64,000 bases of DNA from Coenobita brevimanus. Taxonomy: Eukaryota; Arthropoda; Malacostraca; Decapoda; Coenobitidae. The translations under genes and the position numbers were made by a program. The stretch is taken from NCBI GenBank assembly GCA_032717465.1, contig CM064669.1:46675343-46739342 (forward strand). The letters run 5' to 3'. Each line of letters opens with the position of its first letter. Position 1 is the stretch's first letter. Shown piece by piece: positions 22,206 to 35,307 of this stretch. Below the pieces are notes generated by a model. It searched no databases and was not told the DNA's origin. It worked only from the letters and a program-made list of their open reading frames with translations.

Positions 22206-23750
22206 AGGAGGGGGGAGAGGGAGGTGTTTCCACTGAGGGTGCGGACGTGAGAGGACTTGACACTTTTTGTCATCATTCCTCCACCTCATGTGTTGGGGAG
22301 GAGGGGGAGGAAAGGGAGAGGGGAGAGAGAGAGGGGAGAGGGGAGGAGATGGAGAGAGGGGAAAGGGGTGAGGAAATGAAGGAAGGGAGAGAGATGAGCA
22401 TAAGGAGGGAGGAAGAAAGGGGAAGGGGAGTGAAGAAATGAAGGAATGGGAGAGAAAGGAGAGGGAAAAGGGAGGAGGAAGAGGGAGAAGGGGTTAGACA
22501 GAAGAAGAGAGAGTGGGTGAGAGAGGCAGGGAGTGAGGCAGGGGGGAGTGGGAAGCGGGGCGAGGAAGGAAGGATAGGGAAAGGGTTAGGAGGAAGAAGA
22601 GGGAGAAGGAAGGATGGTGAGGAAGGAGAAGGAGATGGAGGAGGAGGAAGAGAGGGGAAGGAGAAGCGGGAGGGGTAGGGAGAGAGAAAGATGAGAGGAA
22701 GAAAGGGGAGGAGACGAGAGTGGAGGGAGATGAGAAGGAAGAGAGGGAGGGAGCAAAAAGAAAAACAAAAATGATGAGAGGGGGCAGAGGTGATATGTGA
22801 GGGTAAGGAGAAGGGGATGAGAGGAGGGAGAGAAAGAGAGGGAAATTGGAGGGGTGGGGAGGAAAGACAGAAGTAAAGGAAGGGAAGGCAGAGGTAGAAG
22901 AAGGGCAAAATAGAAAATCAGTGAGAAAAGGGGAATGGGAAAGGAGAAAAAAATGGAGAGAGTGAGGAGTAAGGAAACTATGAAAGTGGGGTGATGGGGA
23001 AGAGGAGAATTGACCGGGAAAGGGGGTGAGGGGAGAGAAAATGGGGAGGATGAGGCCTGGAGCAAAGGGGCCGGCGAGGGAGGGGAGGGTGGAGATAAGG
23101 GAGGGGAAGGCAGAGGTGAGAGAGGGAAGGGGAGAGGTGAGTAAAGGGAAGGGAGATGACATGAAGAATAGTAAGGGAGGGGAGGAGGGGAAAGAAAGGG
23201 ACAGTGCCATGAAGGGAACAAGGGAAGGGAGTGAGGGAAGAGACAGTGATCGAGGAGTATAAGACGTGGAGGGGAAAGTGAAGGAATAGTGGGAAAGGAG
23301 GAGGTTTGACAAAGGAGAGGAAAGCAGGGGAAGGGAGGGGAGAGGGAAGGTAGAGGGAGGGGAGCGTGAGGGGAAGGAGGGGAATGGGATGCAATGGATT
23401 TGTGAGGGAGGGAAAACTGAGACGGGAAGAATGTGTTGGAAAGGAAAGGGGTAGAGGGAAAGAGGTGAGAGCAGGGGAGGGGGGATAGGGGAAGAGGTAG
23501 AAGGAAAGGAGGAGGAAGGAAAGAATGGGAAGAGGAGAAGAGATGGAGGGGGAAATAGGGAGGGGGGAAGAGGAAGAGGAGAAAAAGAGGAAATGGAGGG
23601 AAGGTTAACAGAGGGAAAGGAATGCCACGCCGATAAAAGGGAGGGGGGAGGAAAGGATGGGAGAAGTGGGTAGGCAGAGGGGTGGGGAAGAAGAGAGGAG
23701 GTAAGGGGTATGGGGAAAGGAATGGGGGGAATGTGTGTGTGTGTGTGTGT

Positions 23751-23785
<35 letters not shown>
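22206..23785 (+). repeat. 1.6 kb polypurine tract
   Basis: G-rich purine strand (GGGGAGG, GGAAGG words) for about 1.5 kb, closed by (GT)n at 23731-23752 and (GA)n at 23755-23785. The long minus-strand frame (about 435 codons, Ser/Pro/Leu/Phe) is a shadow of the composition. Confidence 0.9.
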
Positions 23786-23787
<2 letters not shown>

Positions 23788-24394
23788 GCTGCTTCCTTCA
23801 CTACGGGGCGTGCAGTGACAGTAGCAAAAATAAAATATGAATGTCATCGTACTGAAGGGATTACGGCTGAGACTTCCCACTATTAGAATATTACCGTAAC
23901 TAAAAGAAAAAACTAAGACAGGACAGAATAAAACCTCTCGCCACCCACTTTTCTATTCCTCCGTCCCTCCCTCTATCCATCCATTCATCCATTCATCCAA
24001 TCATCTTTATCTATTTATCTATTTATTTATCTATATATGTATACGAGTTTATATCTCTGTCTGTCTATCTATTTTTCTGTCTATCTGTCTGTCTATCTAC
24101 TGACTGACGCCGCATTATGTGAGGTATGGTTTGGACAGAATGACCTTCAAGCATTTATGTCCCTACTCAGCAACAACTCTCCCTCGACACGCCACCTTCT
24201 CTTACCTACCATTGTATCTTATCTCTCCATCTCGGTCTCAGTCTCCCTCTCCTCCTTCTCCTGTCCACGGTCTCGTATATTTTCCTCCACCCAGTAGTCC
24301 TCTTGGATTAAAAAAAGAAAAAAAAGGAAAAAATAAAAATTACCCAACAAGCAGGAGATACCAGAGTGCAATACCTGCGGCCTAAAGTCTTTCT
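23786..24394. other. Mixed spacer with CATC and CTAT patches
   Basis: It holds an ATGTCATCGTACTGAAGGG motif copy at about 23839-23857, degenerate CATC/CTAT repeats at 23965-24090, and an A-rich stretch at 24308-24342. No gene. Confidence 0.55.
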
Positions 24395-24717
24395 TAGAGT
24401 CGAACATCTGACCTTGCTTTGTGACCTTGACCTTTGAACAATCTAAGAGCCTAACACTCGACTTCACCCCTTGACCTTGAACTTTGACGGACTGTTCTCA
24501 AAATCAAATCACTTCCTTCCTGCTTGGCTCTCAACACTTCTATCAAGTTTGGTCTATATCGAATCAGAACCATTTGAGTTGCTCTTCCCCTTTGACCTTG
24601 GCCTTTGATTTAGTTACAGCCATCAATTGACTTCATTCTGTGGTGACCCTTAACCGTTTCACTAAATTTGATAACAATCGGATCGAAATTATTTGAGTTA
24701 TGTGTCACACATTAGAC

Positions 24718-24719
<2 letters not shown>
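24395..24719 (+). mobile_element. Tandem TGACCTTGACC-type dispersed element, copy 2
   Basis: Two to three diverged units with GTGACCTTGACCTTTGA (24420), TTGACCTTGAACTTTGAC (24472) and TTTGACCTTGGCCTTTGA (24591). TATCAAGTTTGG and ATCGGATCGAAATTATTTG blocks follow. Same family as 11015-11598, and like that copy it runs into (CA)n. Confidence 0.72.

Positions 24720-24786
<67 letters not shown>
24720..24786 (+). repeat. (CA)n microsatellite
   Basis: CA dinucleotides joining the end of the preceding element to the head of a tRNA-type SINE. Confidence 0.96.
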
Positions 24787-24787
<1 letters not shown>

Positions 24788-25045
24788 GCTCGCTGGTGCA
24801 GTGGTAACGCTCTCGCTTGCCAACTGGTGGACGGGAGTTCGCGCCTCGCTCAGGTTGCGAAAAGTTTCACTGACGAAGTGGGTGGTTACTGTCCCCCTAG
24901 AGCAAGGGGACGGGTGTGTGCGTGTGTGAAGGTCACAGCCTTGCCCTTAGATCGGACTATATGAGCTCTCAGCTCCCTTCCGGGAGGATAAAAGCTGACG
25001 ATCACGACCATCAAGTGATCCTGACCGACCCGGTGAATTACCCCC
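24787..25045 (+). mobile_element. tRNA-derived SINE family E
   Basis: A box TGGTGCAGTGG (24794-24804) and B-box-like GAGTTCGCGCC (24835-24845) at tRNA spacing, with a tRNA-like head CGCTCGCTGGTGCAG. A body of about 190 bp follows, with a GGAGGATAAAAGCTGACGA block, and ends near a C run (25040-25050). No complete cloverleaf; read as a SINE. Confidence 0.8.
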
Positions 25046-25147
25046 CCCCCACACACACACAATAAGTGTAGCAGTATATCCGCGTTCAGATGTAATAATA
25101 AAAAACAACTCAAGAACGTTCAATAAGACAGGTAGAAAATGAAAGAC

Positions 25148-25149
<2 letters not shown>

Positions 25150-25219
<70 letters not shown>
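25150..25219. repeat. (TA)n array
   Basis: Pure TA, ending at the 3' end (on the minus strand) of SINE D copy 2. Confidence 0.95.
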
Positions 25220-27115
<1,896 letters not shown>

Positions 27116-27116
<1 letters not shown>

Positions 27117-27449
27117 GTTAGCGAAAATCATAATCTGCAAGTAAAAATTTTTTGACAAAGTTCAAAAACTGCTCATAAAAGGTAAACACAATACGTACAC
27201 TGTTTCCAAAGTTCCTACATAAATAAATAAAAAAAAGCTGTAAGAAGACATATGAATTGCTTGAAGAATATGAGGAACATGAAAAATGGATTAGGCAATA
27301 AAAAGTAGAATACATGAAATAATTTAAAATGTATTGTAGAAATAACGCAAAACTAATAACAAAATAAAAATACACAAACTGGAGAAATACTCAGTAAAGA
27401 TACATTGGGAGAAAAATACATTAATTTCTTCAGAATATTATACAAAATA
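27116..27449. other. A-rich spacer, no gene
   Basis: A-rich sequence with AAATAAAT and AAAATAC words. The short minus-strand frames have no recognisable domain. Confidence 0.5.
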
Positions 27450-27592
27450 GAGAGAGAAACGTAAGAGTGATATAAAAATAACTTTATAAAGGAAGATATA
27501 GAAAAAGCTTCGAAAAAAGAGAGAAACGAAAGAGCGATATAAAAAAAATAACTTTATAAAGGAAGATATCTGTAGAAAGAGCTTCGAAAAAT
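27450..27592 (+). repeat. Tandem duplication of about 70 bp
   Basis: Two adjacent copies start AGAGAGAAACG and end AGCTTCGAAAA. Both contain ATAACTTTATAAAGGAAGAT, and they differ by small indels. Confidence 0.88.
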
Positions 27593-27639
27593 ACACACTA
27601 AAATAGGAAAACATGAGTATAAAGCACAAATTACTTAGA

Positions 27640-27950
27640 AAAAAACATCCATCATCCATCTGTTACCCACTCTTCATCCATCCATCATCTATCCGTCATC
27701 CATCCATTATCCATTCATCCATCATCATCTATTCATCCATCATCCGTCCATCATCCATCCTTCATCCATCCATTATCCATTCATCCATCCATCATCCATC
27801 CGTCATCCATCCTTCATCCGTCCATCCATCATCCATCCATCATCCGTCCATCATCCAACCATTATCCATCCTTCATCCATCCATTATCCATTCATCCGTC
27901 ATCACTATTCATCCATCATCCGTCCATCATCCATCCATCATCCAATCCTT
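27640..27950 (+). repeat. (CATC)n-type array
   Basis: CATCCATCATC words with CATCCGTC variants for about 310 bp. Irregular alternation of CATC and CAT units rather than a pure tetranucleotide. Confidence 0.92.
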
Positions 27951-28005
27951 TATTACCCATCACGAGTTTAGAGTCAGGGTGTACGCTACTAAAACAGATA
28001 TAAAT

Positions 28006-28054
<49 letters not shown>

Positions 28055-28125
28055 GTAATAATGGCAGAGAACAACAAAGGAAACATGAAGATTATTGTGT
28101 TCGTATGTAGTAAGAGAGGCCGAAA
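27951..28125. other. Spacer with (GA)n
   Basis: Mixed sequence containing (GA)n at about 28011-28050. No gene. Confidence 0.6.
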
Positions 28126-28400
28126 CATGAGGTGAGGTGAGGTGAGGTTAGATGAAATGAGGTTAGGAGAGGAGTGATGAGAGATGAGGTAAGGTAAGGA
28201 AAGAAATGTAAGGTAAAGTGAGGAAAAGAGAGGTGAGGAGAGGAGAGGAGGGGAGAGATGAAGTGAGGTGGTGAGATGAAGTTAGGTGAGAAGAGATGAG
28301 GTGAGGAGAAGTGAGGTAGTGAGATGAGGAGAGATGAGGTGAGAAGTGAGACGGTGGGATAAAGTGAAGAGAGGAAAGAAGTGAGGAGAGGAGGGGAGAG
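28126..28400 (+). repeat. GAGGTGAGGTGA-type array
   Basis: Short irregular units of GAGGTGAG, GAGGTTAG and GAGAGGAG. A related block lies at 28966-29335. Confidence 0.85.
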
Positions 28401-28965
28401 GAGTATAAATGAGAGCAAACAGCGCCAGACCTAATGGTTCTCTCAAGGATGTTTGTTAGGGAGAAGATATGATTAATGATATAGATCCTACGACTCGGAA
28501 GATAAGACTAGTAAAGCAAAAAGACTCCCCTCACGCTCCAACCTCCCCCTCTAACTGAAGCTGGCAGGAAAAAGTGAGCGAGATCACCATATATCATAAA
28601 AAAGATAAAAAAAAGATAGAAATGTCAAGGAAATTTCATAGGAAGGGATGAATGGAAAAAGTATATCCCACGTTAATCGAATCTGTAAGGGAATCTTAAC
28701 GTTAAAAACAGAGCGATGGTCTGTTTTGGTTTTTTCTCCTCAATTTGGACGAGAAAGTAATGCGTCTGATTATTCTGTTCTTCAGCACGTGTATAGCTGG
28801 GAGTTAGAAGGCAAATGCTTAACCTGATACACCTTTGCCATTGTTGTGTCGTATAATTTTCCTCAGTCAGTTGTTCCCTATGTGTGCAGTCGTATAGAGG
28901 AAAAATACTGCTGTGTTTTGTCTGATTGCGAGTGTTTTCCGGGAATTTTGTAACCATTAGCACTA
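28401..28965. other. Mixed spacer, no gene recognised
   Basis: About 560 bp of ordinary composition between two GGTGA arrays. The minus-strand frame crossing it has no domain I recognise and extends into the repeat, so I do not call it. Confidence 0.5.
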
Positions 28966-29335
28966 GGTGAAGTGAGGTGAGAAGGGCAAGGTGATGAGGA
29001 GACGAGAGAAGAGGCAAGGTTGTGAAGAGAGAGGGAAAGAGAGGAAAGGAGAGGTAAGTTTGAGATGATGTGAGGAAAGGTGAGGTTTGAAGGTACGGTG
29101 AGTGAGATGAGGAAAGGAGAGGAGCGGTGAGAAGAGAAGCGAGGTGTAATGAGATGAAAAGAGGCAAGTTGTTGGGGAGAGAAGAAATGTGGTGAAGTGA
29201 GGAGAGCCAAGGACTGAGACGAGATGTGAGAAGATGCAAGGAGGTGAGGGGAGGGGAGGTGAGAAGATGCAGGGAGGTGAGGTGAGGATAGGTGAGGTGA
29301 GATGATGCAAGGTGAGAAGAGGTGAGGTGAACCAC
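28966..29335 (+). repeat. Second GAGGTGAG array
   Basis: Same style as 28126-28400 (AGGTGAGGTGAG, GAGAAGATGCAAGGAGGTGA). Near 29240-29310 the units settle into a period of about 30-35 bp. Confidence 0.82.
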
Positions 29336-29419
29336 GTATGTGACCCCAAGCATGAGGCATTTCTCTCAAGCCATAAAGCCATTTAGCCAAGACCGCCCAA
29401 TACATACTGAATGCAGGGT

Positions 29420-30180
29420 AAGGAGCAGGGGACGCGGGGAAGGGAGAATATGAGAGTAGGGAAAGGAGAAGGGAGAGGGAAGAGAAGGAGGGGAGGAGAG
29501 AAGGGCAAATAGGGAGGGGTGAGGGGAGGAGACAAGGACAAGTAGGATGAGATGAAAGGAAAGGGGAGGAACAAGAAGAGGCAGAATTGGGAGAAGGGGG
29601 AAGGAAGGAAGGAGAGGAGAAGGGAAGAAAAGGATGGAGGAGGATGAAGGGGAGGGACTACAGGGAGAGAAAAAGAAAAGAAGTGAAGGGAAAAGGGAGG
29701 GAGAAGGGAGGGGAGAATTGGGAGGAGAGGGAAGAAGGAAGAGGAGTATGGACAACAGAGGACGATGGACGAATGAGGAGAGGGGAAAGTAGGGGAAAAA
29801 TAGAGAACAAGAGGTAGATGGAATATGAGAAAAATGAAAGACGAAGAATGGAAGGGAGGCTAGAGGAGGGGGAAAAGAGGAGGGAGGAAGGGGAATTAAG
29901 GAAAAAAGGGGAAGAAGGATGAATGAGAGGGGAGGAAAGGGGAAGAAGGATGAATGAGAGGGGAGGAATGGGGAAGAAGGATGAATGAGAGGAGAGGAAA
30001 GGAGGAGAATGGAAAACGGGGGAAAAAGGGACAGGGAGAAAAGAGAAAAGAGGAGGAGGAAGAAGAACAGGGAAAAGAGGAGGAAGAAGGAAGGAAAGAG
30101 GGAATAAAGGAGAGAAAAAAGGAAGGAAGGAGGGAGACGCTATGGGAGGAAGAGGAGAATGGAAATGAAGGAGAAAAATC
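29420..30180 (+). repeat. Polypurine tract
   Basis: G/A-rich + strand for about 760 bp. Within it a 28-30-bp direct repeat (GGGGAAGAAGGATGAATGAG) occurs three times near 29908-29995. Confidence 0.9.
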
Positions 30181-30197
30181 AAGGGCGCGTAGCCTAT

Positions 30198-30412
30198 TTT
30201 AGTCGCTTTAGGAGGCTCCCTAGCATCTCTTCCTTAGCGATTTATTCTTAGATACGGGTGGTTAATGTTTTTTTTTTTTTTCTCCTTCTTTTTGAAGTGT
30301 TCGGTGACATTACATTGATTTAAGCAACACAGAGAAGAGGACAGCAAAGGCGTAAGAAGCAAAATAAATCACTTAGGAAAAGGTGTTAGGGGGCTTGCGT
30401 AACCGAGGAGTA
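30198..30412 (+). mobile_element. MITE-like family A, copy 1
   Basis: The left end carries AGGCTCCCTAGCATCTCTTC and AGCGATTTATT. The right end carries AATAAATCACTTAGGAAAAG, then GTTAGGGGGCTT and AACCGAGGAG. The two ends are inverted repeats of about 45 bp around a non-coding centre that includes a T run. Other copies: 35308, 37035, 41431 and 44133. Confidence 0.85.
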
Positions 30413-30469
30413 TACTGGGCAAAGAGTACAAGGAAAGCAGCAGCAACAGATCTAATGGTTTAATGACTA

Positions 30470-30710
30470 TACTGTAATTTGTTCTGACCATGATATCTAT
30501 TTTATGAGTCAAAGAATAGGTTGTAATTATGATATCCTTTTTATGAGTTCTGAAGTTGTTACTATGATCTTTTTTATGAGTCGAAGGTAAGGCTGTTACT
30601 ATGATATCTTTTTTATGAGTCAGAGATAAGGCTATGACTATGATATCTATTTTATGAGTCAGTGATAAGGCAGTGACTAAGACATCTAATTTATGAGTTA
30701 AAAATAATGA
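30470..30710 (+). repeat. About 40-bp ATGATATCTTTTTTATGAGTC tandem repeat
   Basis: Six units marked by ATGATATCTNTTTTATGAG, spaced about 40-45 bp and separated by AAGGCTGTTACT-like linkers. The last unit is degraded. Confidence 0.9.
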
Positions 30711-30939
30711 TAATAAAGCAAGAAGGCTTCTCATCCTACTAATATATCTTTTTTTTAAACCGGCATGAAAAAATGAGAAGGACCACCGTACAGAGGAGAA
30801 AAGAATGAGGAAAAAAAAAGAGAAAACTGAAAGAAAAATCCATGAAAAAATGAAACCAAGGAAGAGAGAGTAAAGAGAGAACACAGGAAAAACATAATGA
30901 GACAGGAGGAAGAAAATAAGGGAGGTGAGAAAGGTGATA

Positions 30940-31003
<64 letters not shown>

Positions 31004-31235
31004 CGGAAGCCATAACAAGGTGAGAAAGAATTAGGGAAGAAAGAGAGAGAGAGGGGAGGGGAGAAAGTAGATGAGAGGAAAAAGGACGAAAAATCTGGGA
31101 AGGACGAAAAAAGAGAAAAAGAAATATAAGAAAAATGAAGAACAGATATGAAAGGAGAAAGGAAAGTTGGAGACTAAGGTTTAATTAATGCTTATCGACC
31201 ACAAAGGGTGAGTTAGGCTTAGAATTGATTATGCT
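30711..31235 (+). repeat. Purine-rich stretch with (GA)n
   Basis: A/G-rich sequence with pure (GA)n at about 30946-31000 and a mixed 60-bp end. No gene. Confidence 0.75.
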
Positions 31236-31239
31236 AAAC

Positions 31240-31612
31240 TCTAATCTATCCATCTGTCTAACCATCTGTTCATCCATCTGTGCATCCAGCTATCCAGCCA
31301 GCTATCCATCCATCAGTCAATCTATCTGTACATCTATCCATCCATCTATCCATCTATCAATCGATCTATCTTCCATCCATCTATCCATCTATCGATCTAT
31401 CTTCCATCCATCCTTCCATTCATCCATCTATCCATTCATCCATCTCTCCATCTATCCATCCATCCATCTATCCATCCATCTGTCCATCCATGTATACATC
31501 TATCCATCCGTCCATCCATCCTACTATGCATCCAGCTATCCATCCATCTAGCCCTCCATCCATCCATCTACCCATCCATCTATCCATTCATCCATCCATC
31601 CATCCACCTCTC
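31240..31612 (+). repeat. (ATCC)n-type array, possibly an expanded element tail
   Basis: CCATCCATCTAT and CCATCTGT units for about 370 bp. It directly adjoins the 3' end (minus strand) of family H copy 2. Family H copy 1 also ends in CATCC repeats, so the array may have grown from the element's tail. Confidence 0.88.
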
Positions 31613-31915
31613 ATCCAATCCTTACTGCAGAGAGAGTAGGGGTCCTGGGTTAGGCAACACATTCTTGACCTTTAATGCAAGGGTGACCAGTTTCATGTCC
31701 CTGAGTGGCATTATGTAAGCAGTAAACTCCAACCACGCCTCAGATGGACACCCTTACAAGCCCCATCCGGTTGGAGCGCCGTGGACCACTAAGCCACCAA
31801 GAGCCATTTAGTTATGCTGTTACCACCTGGCTTAGTAAATAGCAAGAAATCATTTGGCTCGTTGTCACCTGAAGGCAGCACTACATCGAGTGAGTGGATG
31901 ATAGGCACCCGACCC
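31613..31915 (-). mobile_element. Dispersed element family H, copy 2
   Basis: It shares CAGCACTACATCGAGTGAG and TGAGTGGATG with copy 1, plus a GTTACCACC block and a CAGTAAACTCCAACC-like block. On the minus strand the tRNA-like GGTGGCTTAGTGGTCCACGG stretch is seen. No coding capacity. Confidence 0.68.
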
Positions 31916-32248
31916 CAATTTTCCCCTTCGATACAACCCACAATGGTCGATGTTCTACTGTATATGTGCGTCAAAAACTGTAGTGGTGGTGAACAGGGCA
32001 AAGGAATACAAACTTTGCACATAAAAGTAAAGAAAGTAAAGGAGACAGGAGAAAAGAGATATATGGAAACTCTGATTCTCTCTCTCTCTCTCTCTCTCTC
32101 TCTCACGACTTGGCATTCTGTCTTAACTCAGCCAAAATCTAATTAGAATCTGAAGTCGAGCACGACATACTGAGTAAGAGTTTCCTTATTTTTCGTAGTC
32201 CAGTTTTTATCACTTCAGTCAGTCCAATGGCTCTTTAAACACGGATAG
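31916..32248. other. Spacer with (TC)n
   Basis: Mixed sequence with (TC)n at about 32080-32104. No gene recognised. Confidence 0.55.
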
Positions 32249-32432
32249 GCGGTGGACAGGGACGCCTTCATGTGGTGGCATCGATGTAACTGGACTTTTT
32301 CACTGCCCGATTATACAAATGTCTCTCATCTCCGTCTCTGTCTCCCGAAAGGAGGATGGTGGTCTGCAGGGAAAGGGCGACTATAGCCTTAAGTTCACCA
32401 CCACCACAACAACAGCCGTAACAGTAACACAG
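32249..32432 (+). mobile_element. SINE-like family C, copy 1
   Basis: Landmarks GACGCCTTCATGTGGTGGCA, CACTGCCCGATTATACA, CGAAAGGAGGATGGTGG and CTATAGCCTTAAGTTC, ending in (CCA/CAA)n. It is homologous to 44340-44600 and 53880-54067. No clear A/B boxes, so the SINE label rests on length, copy number and simple tail. Confidence 0.65.
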
Positions 32433-32452
32433 CTCTCCGTGAAAAGGTGATC

Positions 32453-32803
32453 CGCCAAGGAGGTTATGTTTTTGCTGGCGTTGGTTTGCTTGTTTGTTAG
32501 CAGGATTACTCAAAAAGTTATAAACGGATTTTGCTGAAAATTTTTTTTGGGGGTAGGGTATGGCCAAAGAAAAAATCCATTTGAATCTGGTGGTGAACCA
32601 GATTACCATATAGATCCAGGAATTTTTTGTTTGTTTGTCCACACGATGTCTTCAAAAGTTCTCAATGAATCTCAATGAAATTTTGTAGAAAGGTAGGCCA
32701 TGGGCCAAGAAAGAATTGATTAAATTTGGGGGGGGATCCGGATACGGATCTTGCACTGGTATTAGAGGGGATAGGCTATACGCTGTCTGAGTGCTTTCTA
32801 ATA
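32453..32803 (+). mobile_element. Widely dispersed metazoan-type repeat
   Basis: It begins CCAAGGAGGTTATGTTTTTG and ends CGCTGTCTGAGTGCTTTCTA. I recall both ends from repeats found in many animal genomes. Inside are two diverged units, each with an ACGGATTTTGCTGAAA-like block followed by GGCCAAAGAAA or GGCCAAGAAAG and a GATTAAATTTGG-like block. Non-coding. I do not assign a class name. Confidence 0.6.
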
Positions 32804-33140
32804 TCAGTCTGTTAATCTGTTTTCTCATTTTTTCTCTATTATCTGAGCTAACACTAAAAGATTTTACCCAGCTTTAAGGAATGCGTCTTGCAGTGAAGGC
32901 GTTAATGAATGTTGTATCTATCATTCTAGCTGGAAAAGTATGTCGAAGCCAAAAATATTCGTCTGCATTAAATAAAGTTAGAAAGTCACGTGTCTGAAGG
33001 GGATGAACGCTGGGGGGTCTTAGTCAAGGCTGGTGTGAGGTGCCAGCGAGGTATTTTTTCCACATACCGATGGATCTTCTGAAATATTACTTAAACAGTT
33101 CTAGGGAAACTCAAATTCTTGATATAATTCATCTTATTTT
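32804..33140. other. Mixed spacer, no gene
   Basis: About 340 bp of ordinary composition. No coding frame or known element seen. Confidence 0.5.
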
Positions 33141-33317
33141 TGCAGATTATTTTCCTTAGATCAGTGGCAGAATAAAACATTGCTTTCGGTTTTATATCCT
33201 TTCCATTGCACTTCTTCGTGACTAGCATTGCATTTTAGTGTTAATCTACTGTTATAGCTCATCATTAAAGACGGAGAGATGGCAATTTTAAGCCAAGTTA
33301 ATTTGAAGAGAGTATAG
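33141..33317 (+). mobile_element. MITE-like family B, copy 2 (left end eroded)
   Basis: It carries GATCAGTGGCAGAATAAAAC, GCACTTCTTCGTGACTAGCA and AATTTTAAGCCAAGTTAATT, ending GAGTATAG. The left inverted repeat is not recognisable. Confidence 0.75.
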
Positions 33318-33410
33318 TTTCTTGGTCTTGCGTCCTTCGGTCAGCAGTCCAACACTCATCCACTTGGCCACCACCTCCCCCGGACCACTTGCATGAAAGT
33401 CACCGAGATA
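33318..33410 (-). mobile_element. tRNA-like SINE head, minus strand
   Basis: On the minus strand this reads GGTGGCCAAGTGGATGAGTG then TTGGACTGCTGACCG, a strong A-box-type tRNA head. The expected B box is missing: the sequence runs straight into the end of MITE B copy 2. Probably a SINE truncated by that neighbour. Confidence 0.55.
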
Positions 33411-33462
33411 AACCTTAGAAACGATGGGTAAACATTTAATATATCGATAGTCAGTATGTTCG

Positions 33463-33809
33463 GAGGAGGTGTTGGCAAAATCGGTAGAGAGTTGGCCTGC
33501 AGTCCTAACGGACCCGGGTTCAGATCCCGCTGGGGCAAAGGAACAGTTTAGGGATTTGAATTTCATAAATACTACTGTAGACTTTACTGATCTACCAGAA
33601 GAACCGCCGACATGTCGCAAAAATACCCCCTCTAATACCAATACACCAGTCCCGTATGAGACAGCCCTAGCATGTATTCAATATGGACGGTGGGTGTTAG
33701 CACCGAAGTGATGACATGTAGAGGTGTATGGTATGTAGGAGGATTACTGGGCCTTGAAAGCAGGCTGTGAAACCTATGCCCAGAGTCGGTCACATAAAAA
33801 AAAAAAATA
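33463..33809 (+). mobile_element. tRNA-derived SINE family F with poly(A) tail
   Basis: A box TGGCAAAATCGG (33473-33484) and B box GGTTCAGATCC (33517-33527) at tRNA spacing, with GTTGGCCTGCAGTCC between them. A body of about 250 bp follows and ends in an A run at 33797-33809. A poly(A) end suggests mobilisation by an L1- or jockey-like LINE (inference). Confidence 0.82.
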
Positions 33810-33870
33810 TGTTACGCTGGAATATAAACATAAGGGGTGGCACATAAACAGCACTGCACATTTACTCCCA

Positions 33871-33937
<67 letters not shown>

Positions 33938-34079
33938 AGAAAAAAAAAAAGCCCTCAAGAAATCATGGGTGAAAACGAGAAAGCAAATGAGAAAGGAGTT
34001 GAGAGGAGAAAGAATGATAATTAAGAGAAGCCAGTGGAATGACGATAATGAGATGAGATGACAGTGGAAGAATGAGAGA
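33810..34079 (+). repeat. Spacer with (GA)n
   Basis: About 65 bp of mixed sequence, then (GA)n at 33877-33935, an A run, and A/G-rich sequence. No gene. Confidence 0.7.
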
Positions 34080-34849
34080 TGAAAGCGTAATTGGGGAGGG
34101 AAAGGAGGGAGGGAAGGGAGAGGGGAAGTGGGGGAGGGAGGGAAAGAGAGAGAGGGAGGGAAGATGAGGAGGGATGAGGGTGGGTAACAGGGAAGGGAGA
34201 GGGGAGGAAGGGGAAACTGGGGAGGGATGGAGGGAAAGGGTAGGGAAGGAGGCATGGGGTAAGGATGGATATGAAGATGGAAGGCGGTAGGAATAGGGAG
34301 GGAGGGGAAGGAAAGGAGGGAGAGGGTGACAGGAGGGATGGAAAGAAAGGAAGGAAGCCAGGAGAGAAGAAATGAGTCAGAGAGGAAGGGAGGATAAGAG
34401 AAAAGGAAGAAGGCTGACAGGGGGAAAGGGAGAGTGGGGGAAGGGAGAGAGAACAGAAGGGAAAAGGAGGAAGTGGAAGAAAGAAGGCTAAGAAAAAAGG
34501 AAGGAAGGGTGGATGAAAGACAAGATGGCTGCAGGGTGGGAGAGGTGATGGGACGAAAGAAATGAAGGAAGGAGAGATGCGGGGAAGGATGGAGGGAGAA
34601 GAAGACAGAAGGAGAGACTGAGGGGAGGATGGAGAGAGAGAGAGAGAGAGAGGGTGGAGAGGAGAGAAGGTAGTGTAGGAGAGAGGGAGGGAGGGATGAA
34701 GGGAGGGCGAGATTGAGGGTAGGATGGATGGAGGGAAGGAGGAGAGAAAATAGGGTAGGAATTGAGGATGGGAATGAAGAAGGGTGAGAGGGAAGGAGAG
34801 AGGAAGGAGGCAAGAAGGGAGAATGGAAGGAAAGGAAGGTAAAAGAAAA

Positions 34850-34908
<59 letters not shown>

Positions 34909-35270
34909 ATGTAGGAACAAAAAGAGGACAAAAAAATACAAGGAAAGGTAAACATCAAGAAATCTAAATGTCCTTTCGAGGTTAGCTTTCTAGGAGTCAG
35001 AAATAAGATTAGAAAATATGGCATACTCTTTCCCCGCCGAGAGAGAGAAGATGATGAGTAAAAGGATGGAAAAGAGGAGAGGAATGCAAGGGAGAAAAGT
35101 AGGTGAGAAGAGAGGAAGAGAAGGGTAATGAGGTGATTTGAGAGAGAGAGAGAGAAGAAAAGAGAGAATGGTAGCTTACAAAATGGAAAGAAGTAAAGGG
35201 AGAAAGAATAAACAGGGAGCAGATGAAACATAAAGGAATATAAGGGAAGCAAAGAGTAACAAAACGATTA
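34080..35270 (+). repeat. Polypurine tract
   Basis: GGGAGG and GGAAGG words on the + strand, with (GA)n at about 34855-34902 and a mixed island at 34940-35030. The minus-strand frames of 250-330 codons are Ser/Pro/Leu/Phe low complexity. Confidence 0.88.
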
Positions 35271-35307
35271 ATAATGACGTTTGTTATGGAGTAGACTAAG
35301 ACTTGTA

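Noticed and set aside
22494..23801. 435-codon minus-strand open frame
   Set aside because: Translation of a polypurine tract and of (GA)n/(GT)n. Composition explains the absence of stops.
24787..24860. tRNA gene
   Set aside because: A and B boxes are present, but no acceptor stem or full cloverleaf closes around them and a long body follows. Read as a SINE; the same applies at 15184, 25612 and 33463.
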